NCBI RefSeq assembly: GCF_029869545.1 | Contig: NZ_JARWQD010000320.1 | Span: 21,864 to 85,863 of the forward strand | From: Nocardia wallacei | Lineage (GTDB): Bacteria > Actinomycetota > Actinomycetes > Mycobacteriales > Mycobacteriaceae | Length of the DNA stretch: 64,000 nucleotides | Direction of reading: 5' to 3' | In this document: positions 57,761 to 64,000 of the stretch, one piece after another | Layout of the letters: every line of letters begins with the position of its first letter | Position numbering within the stretch: position 1 is the stretch's first letter | Made by a program: the position numbers and the translations under genes | Notes under the pieces: generated by a model | The model's input: only the letters and a program-made list of their open reading frames with translations | Database searches by the model: none | Told to the model about the DNA's origin: nothing

Positions 57761-59944
57761 CTACGCGGGTTGCGACGACGGCACGTCCGCCGGTGACTCG
57801 GAAGGAGATTCCGGCGGGGTGCGGCGCAGCCAGGCGGGCGCCCACCAGCAGGCGTCGCCGAGCAGCTTCATGGTGGCGGGCACGAGCAGCACCCGCAGCA
57901 CGGCGGCGTCGATGAGCAGCGCCGCCACCATGCCGACGGCGATGTACTGCATCATCACCAGATCCGAGAGGGCGAACGCGCCGGTGACCACCAGCAGGAT
58001 GAGCGCGGCGGCCGTGATGATCCTGCCGGTGTGGGCGATGCCGGTGCGGACGGCCTCGGGGGTGGACGCGCCCGCCGCGCGCGCCTCGACGATGCGGGCC
58101 AGCAGGAACACCTCGTAATCGGTGGACAGGCCGTAGATCACGGAGACGATCAGCACGAGCACCAGCGACATGATCGGCTGCGGGGTGAAACCCAGCAGCC
58201 CGGCGCCGTGCCCCTCGATGAAGATCCAGGTCAGTATGCCGAGCGTGGACCCGAGCCCGAGCAGGTTCAGCGCGGCCGCTTTGAGCGGCAGCACCAGGGA
58301 GCCGAAGGTCAGCACCAGCAGCGCGGTGGTGGCGAGGAATACCAGCGCGATCATCAGCGGCATCCGTTTCACGAGCGCGTCGATGCTGTCCTTCTCCACC
58401 GCGGGCTGGCCGCCGACCATGACGGTCGTGCCCGCCGGTAACGGCATCGAGCGCAGGTAGCCGATGGTCGCGTCGGCGTCCGCGCCCCCGGCCAGCACGG
58501 TGTTGGTGGTGAAGACGTTGGGCTGGGCCGGGCGCTTGAACGGTTCGGGGAACGGCGCCGCCAGGCCGGGGGCCCGATTGGCCTGTGCCAGTACGGCTTC
58601 GGTGTCGGAGGAGTCGTAGGTGACGATGACCAGATCGACCGGATCGATCTGGCGCAGCGGGAAGATCTCGTCGAAATGCTGCTGCGCCAGCCGGGCCGGG
58701 TGCTCCGGGGGCAGGAACCGCTCGCTGATACTGCCGAACACGATGTGCTGCACCGGCGCGATCAAGAGCAGCAGCACCGCGGTGACCGAGACCGCCACGG
58801 CGAGTGGCCGTTTCATCACCCAGCCCGCGATCCGCCCCCAGACATTGTCCCGCGCAGCATCTTTGGGCTTGGACCTGCGGAATCGAGACAATCCCAGCCG
58901 GTCGACCCGGCGTCCGAGCACGGCCAGCAGCGCGGGCAGCAGCGTGACCGAGGTGAGGGCGGCCAGCGCGACGGTGACCATGGCGCCGTAGGCGAACGAA
59001 CGCAGAAAGCCCTGCGGGAACACCAGGATGCCCCCGGCGGCGACCACGACGATGGTGGCCGAGAACAACACGGTGCGGCCCGCGGTCGACACCGATCGCC
59101 GCACCGCGGTCGGCACGTCGTTCCCGTCGGCCAGCTCCTCGCGGAAGCGGCTGAGGATGAACAGTCCGTAGTCGATGGCAAGCCCGAGGCCGATCATCGA
59201 AACCACCGGGGAGACGAACGAATTCACCTCGGTCACGGTGGTCAGGGCGCGGATGATCCCCCAGGCGCCCAGCACCGTGAGACCGCCGACGATCAGGGGC
59301 AGGGCCGCGGCGACGGCGCCACCGAAGAGGAAGAACAACAGCACCGCGACCGCGGGAATGGCGAACAGCTCCATCCGCCGCTGGTCGTGGGTCATGGTGT
59401 CGTTCAGCGCGCCCGCGACCGGCTGGCCGCCCGCGACCTCCATATCGATACCCGGGATGGTCAGCGCGTGCGCGACCTTGCGGTAGTTGCGCATCTGCTC
59501 GGTCTCGTCGCCGCCGCGGATCCCCAGGGACGCGAAGGCGTGCTTGCGGTCCGGGGAGCCGAACAGCTCCGGCATGACGAATCCGGTCTCCGTCGGCCAG
59601 TAGGCACCGTTGACCCGGTCGATCTCGTCCGGGAAACGCTGCGGCAGGCTGTCGAGGCCGTCGACGATCGTGCGGCCGAACGCCGGATCGTCGACGGTCC
59701 CGCCCGCGGGCGCGTGGAACAGCAGGATGACATCGCTGCTGTGATCTGCCCCGAAGACCTCGTCCTTCAGCTGTGCCACCCGCACCGACTCCGAGGACGG
59801 GTCGTCCCACCCGCTGGAACTGAGCCGGTCGCCGAGGCCGAGCCCGTAGGAGCCGAGTGCGAGCAGGCCGAGCACGGTCACGCCGATCACCGTGAATCGC
59901 CGCCGTACCACGGCCTCTGCCCAGTGTGTGAACTCGGCGAACAC
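57761..59944 (-). CDS. MMPL-family RND transporter
   Basis: A 727-residue transporter. It has an N-terminal membrane segment (FTVIGVTVLGLLALGSYGLGLGD), a large outer loop, a six-helix bundle with SMIGLGLAIDYGLFILSRFREEL, a second loop, and a second bundle with LVLIVSVIYGLSTDYEVFLLARI. The Asp-Tyr pairs carry the proton relay. Mycobacterial MmpL proteins flip or export lipids. GTG 59944 is chosen for its GGGAGG site and the VFAEFTHWAE start. It is divergent from the type I PKS, so export of that product is the obvious proposal. Confidence 0.92.
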   Translation of the reverse strand: MFAEFTHWAEAVVRRRFTVIGVTVLGLLALGSYGLGLGDRLSSSGWDDPSSESVRVAQLKDEVFGADHSSDVILLFHAPAGGTVDDPAFGRTIVDGLDSLPQRFPDEIDRVNGAYWPTETGFVMPELFGSPDRKHAFASLGIRGGDETEQMRNYRKVAHALTIPGIDMEVAGGQPVAGALNDTMTHDQRRMELFAIPAVAVLLFFLFGGAVAAALPLIVGGLTVLGAWGIIRALTTVTEVNSFVSPVVSMIGLGLAIDYGLFILSRFREELADGNDVPTAVRRSVSTAGRTVLFSATIVVVAAGGILVFPQGFLRSFAYGAMVTVALAALTSVTLLPALLAVLGRRVDRLGLSRFRRSKPKDAARDNVWGRIAGWVMKRPLAVAVSVTAVLLLLIAPVQHIVFGSISERFLPPEHPARLAQQHFDEIFPLRQIDPVDLVIVTYDSSDTEAVLAQANRAPGLAAPFPEPFKRPAQPNVFTTNTVLAGGADADATIGYLRSMPLPAGTTVMVGGQPAVEKDSIDALVKRMPLMIALVFLATTALLVLTFGSLVLPLKAAALNLLGLGSTLGILTWIFIEGHGAGLLGFTPQPIMSLVLVLIVSVIYGLSTDYEVFLLARIVEARAAGASTPEAVRTGIAHTGRIITAAALILLVVTGAFALSDLVMMQYIAVGMVAALLIDAAVLRVLLVPATMKLLGDACWWAPAWLRRTPPESPSESPADVPSSQPA

Positions 59945-60141
59945 TCGTCGCCTCCCTAACTGCTGACGCGGACCGGTCGGGAACGGTATCAACCTCACCA
60001 TCGCCGCCGGGAGAAATACCAGAGGATTCCGAATCAGCACAATGCGAGCGGCGCGCGACTGTGAACTACACGGGATTTCGCTCCGGACCACGCCATTGTC
60101 TTGCGCGTTTCGGGCCACTAGGTCCGATCACAGTCGGGGAC

Positions 60142-60173
60142 AGTTCTTTTCGGCAGAGTTTACAAAATGCCGG
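60142..60173. promoter_or_regulatory. AT-rich segment in the MMPL-PKS divergent region
   Basis: The 356 bp between the divergent MMPL (59944) and PKS (60301) starts is noncoding. CAGTTCTTTTCGG and TTTACAAAATG within 60142-60173 are markedly AT-rich for this genome and are the likeliest promoter area. Three GGCCAC copies near 60113-60226 are the only other pattern seen. Confidence 0.35.
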
Positions 60174-60300
60174 TAGCACCGTGACGGCCTCGTTATGTGT
60201 GGTCCATGCTTGGCCACATCGGCCACCTGCGCAGGGCCTCTATCGAGCGCATCGTCGTGAAGCGCGGCGATCGAAATAACCGGAGCACGGAGGGATGTGC

Positions 60301-63300
60301 GTGTCGGATATCGCAATTGTGGGTATCGGCTGTCGATTTGCGGGTGGAATCGATTCGCCCGACACGTTCTGGGACTTTGTCGTGGACAAGCGCGACGGCG
60401 TCGTCGAGATTCCCGCGGACCGCTGGGATTACCGCCGGTATTACGACCCGGAACCACGCACCCCGGGCCGCATGTACACCAAGCGCGGCGCATTCATGAC
60501 CGTCGACCCGTGGGAGTTCGACCCGGACTTCTTCGGCATCTCGCCCCGCGAGGCCACGGTGCTGGACCCGCAGCAGCGCCTGATGCTCGAGGTGACGTGG
60601 GAGGCGCTCGACGATGCCGGGATCGCGGGCCGGACGGCCGGTGAGTCGGTCGGCGTCTATGTCGGCGGATTCGTGGTGGACCAGTCGGTCATCGGCGTCG
60701 TGGGCCCCGCCCTGTTCCACACCGACATGCACACCCCGGCCAGCGCGTCCTACACGATGCTGTCGAACCGAATCGCCTACGCGCTCAACCTGATCGGGCC
60801 CGCGCTCACCGTCGACACGGCCTGCTCGTCGTCGCTGGTCGCCTTCCATCTGGCCTGCCAGGCGCTCGACAACGGCGACTGCAGGGTAGCGCTGGCGGGC
60901 GGGGTCAACGTGATGCTGCAGCCGGAGACGTTCGTGCTGATGTGCAAGGGCGGATTCCTCGCCACCGACGGCCGCTGCAAGTCCTTCGATGCCGCCGCCG
61001 ACGGGTACGGGCGCGGCGAGGGCGCGGGCATGGTCGCGCTGAAGAAGCTCGACGACGCGGTGGCCGACGGCGACCGCATCTACTCCGTGGTCAAGGGCAC
61101 CGGCTCCAACCAGGACGGGCGCACCACCGCGATCACCGTGCCGAATGTCGACTCCCAGGAGTCGCTGGCCCGTTCCGTCTGCACCCGTGCGGGTCTGGCG
61201 CCGGACTCGATCACCTACCTCGAGGCGCACGGCACCGGCACGCTGGTCGGTGATCCGGTCGAACTCCGGGCGCTCGGACGGGTTTTCGGCGCGCCGTCCG
61301 GGCGTACCGGAACCATCGGCGTCGGTTCGATCAAGGCCACGATCGGCCACACCGAGGCGGCCGCGGGGGTGGCCAGCGTGATCAAGGCCGCGCTGGCGAT
61401 CCACCACCGCACGGTGCCGCCGCAGGGCTGGCTCGACAAGCCCAATCCGGATATTCCCTTCGACGAACTGGGATTGCACGTCCAGGTCGACGCCGAACCG
61501 CTGTCCGCGGACGCGGGCCCGATGACCATCGCGGTCAACGGTTTCGGCTACGGCGGCACCAATGCCCACGCGATCCTGCAGGAGTATCGGGCCGCACCGG
61601 TGGCGCCGAACGCCGAGCCCGCGCGGCACCTCGGGATCCTGCCCATCTCCGCGCGCAGCACCGGCGCCGCCCGCGCGCTGGCGGGCCGCTTCGCCGACCT
61701 CATCACCGCGGGCGCCGATCCCGAACGCCTGGCCGAGGCGGCGTGGACCCGCATGGCGCACCATCCGTACCGCACCGGTGCGCTCGTCGGCGACACCGAC
61801 GAACTGATCCGCGAGCTGCGCGACTACGCGGCGGGCGACGGCCGCGACGCGGCCCGCGCCATCATCTCCCGCGGCGCGGAGCCGGTGTTCGTCTTCTCCG
61901 GCATGGGCCCGCAGCACTGGCGCATGGGGCGCGAACTGCTGTCCGCCGGAGGCGTTTTCGCCGAGACCGCCGAGCGGATCGACGCGGAGTTCCGCGACAT
62001 CGCGGGCTGGTCGATCATCGAGGAGCTGCGGCGCGACGAGGACGAGTCGCGGGTCACCCGCACCGAGGTGGCGCAGCCGGCCAACTTCCTGGTGCAGGTG
62101 GGTTTGGCGCGCGAGCTGGCCGAATACGGCATCACCCCGGCCGCCATCGTGGGACACAGCGTGGGCGAGGTGTCGGCGGCGTACGTGAGCGGCATGCTGT
62201 CGCTGCCGGACGCGGTGCGCGTCGCCTACCATCGGGCCCGGTTGCAGGCCACCACCGCCGGATCGGGCGGCATGCTCGCGGTCGGGCTGACCGCGGACCA
62301 GGCGCGCGAACTCGTCGGCGACGATCCGGGCGTGGACATCGCGGCGATCAACAGCGCGAGCGGCGTCACCCTTTCCGGGGATGCCGCGCGCCTGGACGAG
62401 ATCGCCGAAAAGCTCACCGAGGACGGCACTTTCGCCCGTCGCCTGCGCGTCGAGGTGCCGTATCACAGCAGGCTGATGGATCCGATCCTCGACGATCTGC
62501 GCGCCGCGCTGGCCGACCTGTCGCCGAAGATCCCGGAGATACCGCTGTATTCGACCGTCACCGGCGGGCAGGTCAGCGAGGGCGACTGGGACGCCGACTA
62601 CTGGTGTGCCAACGTGCGGCAGCCGGTGCGGTTCGCCGCGGCGATCACCGAGCTGATCGGTGCGGGCAGCCGGGTGTTCCTGGAACTGGGCCCACATCCG
62701 GTGCTGTCGGGCAATATTCGCGAGGCGCTGCTGGGCGCGGACGTGACCGGCACGACCGTGCCGACCCTGGACCGGACCCAGTCCGATACCGACAGCCTGC
62801 GCCGCACCCTCATCGGCCTGCACGCCGCGGGCGTCCTCGATCGCGAGCTGCTGTTCCCGGCCGATCGCCCCGCGACCGCCCATGTGCCGCTGCCGCGCTA
62901 CCCGTGGCAGCGGACCCGATTGCACTCCGCCCTGCCGCTTTTCGAACAGGCGCGGATGGGCACGCCGGGGACCTACGCCATGCTCGGCGACCCGGACGTG
63001 GAGGGCCGCCCCGACTGGCTGCTGCAGGTCGGGACCGAACTGCTGCCGTGGCTGGCCGATCACGTGGTCAACGGGATCCGGATCATGCCGGGTGCGGCGT
63101 ACCTGGACGCCGCGCTGAGCGCGACGGCGACCCGCATCGGCGCGAAACGGGTTGCGCTGGAACAGGTCCGGTTCGTCGCGCCGCTCATCATGGGCGCCCC
63201 GGACGTGCCGCTGGTGGCCATGACCGTCGAGGAGGCGAGCGGGCGCTTCCAGATCCGCTCGCGCAGCGCGACCGGTACGGCGTGGACCGTGCACGCGTTC

Positions 63301-64000
63301 GGGCGGACACTGACCGGCAGCCACGAGCAGACCAAGGCGGCCGTCCCGGCCATCGACGTCGGCCTCGACATCGATCCGGAGATGTTCTACTCCGGCCTGG
63401 CCGCGGCCGGGCTGCAGTACGGGCCGTCGTTCCGGCGGGTGCGCAGGGTGCGGGTCGGCAGGGATACCGTGGTGGCGACGGTCGACGGCACGATCGCCGC
63501 GGACTCCGGACATCTCGCGCATCCCGCGGTGGTCGACGCCGCGATGCAGAGCGCGGCGCTGCTGTTCGCCGAGGAGCGGATCGACGAGGGCGTCATGGTG
63601 CCCGTCGGGGTGGCGGCGGTCCGGCTGCTCGCGGAGCTGCCCGAGGAGATCACCGTGGTCGCCCGCCGCAGCCCGCACGCGCGGCTGCGTGCCGACGTGG
63701 ACCTGCTCGACGGCGAGCAGAACCTGGTGATGCGCTTGACCGGCCTGCAGATCGGCGCGCTGAAACCCGGTGACGATCCGCTGCATCGGATGGCCGATTT
63801 CTACTACCACGAGACGATGGAGGAACGCGAACCGCTCGACCGCGCCGCCCTGGCCGAGGCCGGAACGGCCGCCACGGTGGTCGTCGCGCTCGGATCCGGG
63901 GGGCGCGCCCGGGGGCAAGCGGCCCCGCGGCCCGGGGGACCGGTGGTGAGTGGGGGGTTGACCCGGGGGGGGGGGGGTGGCGAACCGGGCGATCCCGACA
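60301..64000 (+). CDS. Modular/iterative type I polyketide synthase (KS-AT-DH, runs off the edge)
   Basis: About 1233 residues are visible. KS (about 1-430): Cys175 in DTACSSSL, His310 in EAHGTGT, His350 in IGHTEAAAG. AT (about 520-830): Ser620 in GHSVGEVSAAY, with the VPYHSRLMD specificity region. DH (about 895-1150): His921 in DHVVNGIRIMPG, and Asp1079 and Gln in HPAVVDAAMQ. It starts directly with KS, like mycobacterial PKS2/Mas-type reducing synthases. GTG 60301 is 6 nt after GGAGGG; ATG 60295 also fits the frame. The last ~100 bases read as Gly/Arg-rich and look unreliable. MMPL pairing suggests a cell-envelope lipid. Confidence 0.92.
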   Translation, partial: MSDIAIVGIGCRFAGGIDSPDTFWDFVVDKRDGVVEIPADRWDYRRYYDPEPRTPGRMYTKRGAFMTVDPWEFDPDFFGISPREATVLDPQQRLMLEVTWEALDDAGIAGRTAGESVGVYVGGFVVDQSVIGVVGPALFHTDMHTPASASYTMLSNRIAYALNLIGPALTVDTACSSSLVAFHLACQALDNGDCRVALAGGVNVMLQPETFVLMCKGGFLATDGRCKSFDAAADGYGRGEGAGMVALKKLDDAVADGDRIYSVVKGTGSNQDGRTTAITVPNVDSQESLARSVCTRAGLAPDSITYLEAHGTGTLVGDPVELRALGRVFGAPSGRTGTIGVGSIKATIGHTEAAAGVASVIKAALAIHHRTVPPQGWLDKPNPDIPFDELGLHVQVDAEPLSADAGPMTIAVNGFGYGGTNAHAILQEYRAAPVAPNAEPARHLGILPISARSTGAARALAGRFADLITAGADPERLAEAAWTRMAHHPYRTGALVGDTDELIRELRDYAAGDGRDAARAIISRGAEPVFVFSGMGPQHWRMGRELLSAGGVFAETAERIDAEFRDIAGWSIIEELRRDEDESRVTRTEVAQPANFLVQVGLARELAEYGITPAAIVGHSVGEVSAAYVSGMLSLPDAVRVAYHRARLQATTAGSGGMLAVGLTADQARELVGDDPGVDIAAINSASGVTLSGDAARLDEIAEKLTEDGTFARRLRVEVPYHSRLMDPILDDLRAALADLSPKIPEIPLYSTVTGGQVSEGDWDADYWCANVRQPVRFAAAITELIGAGSRVFLELGPHPVLSGNIREALLGADVTGTTVPTLDRTQSDTDSLRRTLIGLHAAGVLDRELLFPADRPATAHVPLPRYPWQRTRLHSALPLFEQARMGTPGTYAMLGDPDVEGRPDWLLQVGTELLPWLADHVVNGIRIMPGAAYLDAALSATATRIGAKRVALEQVRFVAPLIMGAPDVPLVAMTVEEASGRFQIRSRSATGTAWTVHAFGRTLTGSHEQTKAAVPAIDVGLDIDPEMFYSGLAAAGLQYGPSFRRVRRVRVGRDTVVATVDGTIAADSGHLAHPAVVDAAMQSAALLFAEERIDEGVMVPVGVAAVRLLAELPEEITVVARRSPHARLRADVDLLDGEQNLVMRLTGLQIGALKPGDDPLHRMADFYYHETMEEREPLDRAALAEAGTAATVVVALGSGGRARGQAAPRPGGPVVSGGLTRGGGGGEPGDPD

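Noticed and set aside
60193..63918. Very long open frame on the minus strand opposite the PKS
   Set aside because: It is Arg/His/Gly-rich with no domain, and runs opposite a clear KS-AT-DH; such antisense frames are expected from GC3 bias.
1..64000. tRNA, rRNA, insertion sequences, toxin-antitoxin or phage genes
   Set aside because: I found no cloverleaf, rRNA-like, transposase or integrase sequence on either strand.

Overview
The window is very GC-rich, gene-dense actinobacterial DNA. Several features fit the Mycobacteriales (Nocardia/Rhodococcus-like) best: a DUF5313 membrane protein, an OhrR-type MarR, a conservon with a paired CYP157/CYP154-type P450 set, a mymA-like monooxygenase operon, and an MMPL exporter divergent from a type I PKS. 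The genus is an inference. Start codons are often GTG, 4-bp ATGA/GTGA overlaps are frequent, and several genes appear to be leaderless (a -10 box 6-8 nt before the start codon). I see no rRNA, tRNA, CRISPR array, IS element or phage gene.

Layout. 1-4.1 kb: a TetR tail, an SRPBCC protein, a PucR-type regulator, an ArsR-VOC pair, a degenerate tandem repeat and an SDR. 4.2-15.8 kb: an organosulfur island with three LLM-class flavin monooxygenases (two DmoA-like, one SfnG), two DszC/SfnC-like acyl-CoA-dehydrogenase-fold monooxygenases, a StyA-like flavoprotein and an MHS-family transporter. It is interrupted by a tyrosinase and its copper chaperone. No flavin reductase is encoded in the window. 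15.8-19.5 kb: a nitrilase-superfamily amidase, a GntR regulator, an MFS carrier and a DUF2848 protein, linked by a shared operator-like motif. 19.6-32.3 kb: a sugar-alcohol catabolic locus with an FGGY kinase, SDR, SorC regulator, zinc polyol dehydrogenase, a five-gene ABC importer, a DhaK-DhaL fusion kinase and an RpiB-type isomerase. It resembles the erythritol/threitol pathway known from Mycobacterium smegmatis.

32.3-42.6 kb: GPP34, an NADPH:quinone-type oxidoreductase, a large SARP/ATPase/TPR regulator, a hemerythrin-like protein, small redox proteins, a LysR/NmrA pair, a head-to-head pair of 5'-truncated genes (P450 and MarR), and a stand-alone copy of a PucR N-terminal domain. The most striking sequence-level finding is here. 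Identical triple TCCAAR repeats at 11-bp spacing, each followed at the same distance by CAGYCT, lie in mirrored positions before the oxidoreductase and the hemerythrin gene on either side of the SARP gene.

42.6-47.9 kb: a mymA-like operon (esterase, SDR, diiron protein, FMO/BVMO) and a MerR regulator. 48.4-53.8 kb: a conservon (sensor ATPase, roadblock, DUF742, small GTPase) followed by a P450 lacking the ExxR arginine and a canonical P450. 53.8-57.4 kb: an AI-2E-type permease, a short MetE-like protein and a P450. 57.8-64 kb: an MMPL exporter divergent from a type I PKS (KS-AT-DH visible) that runs off the right edge. The last ~100 bases, including a 13-G run, look like low-quality sequence.
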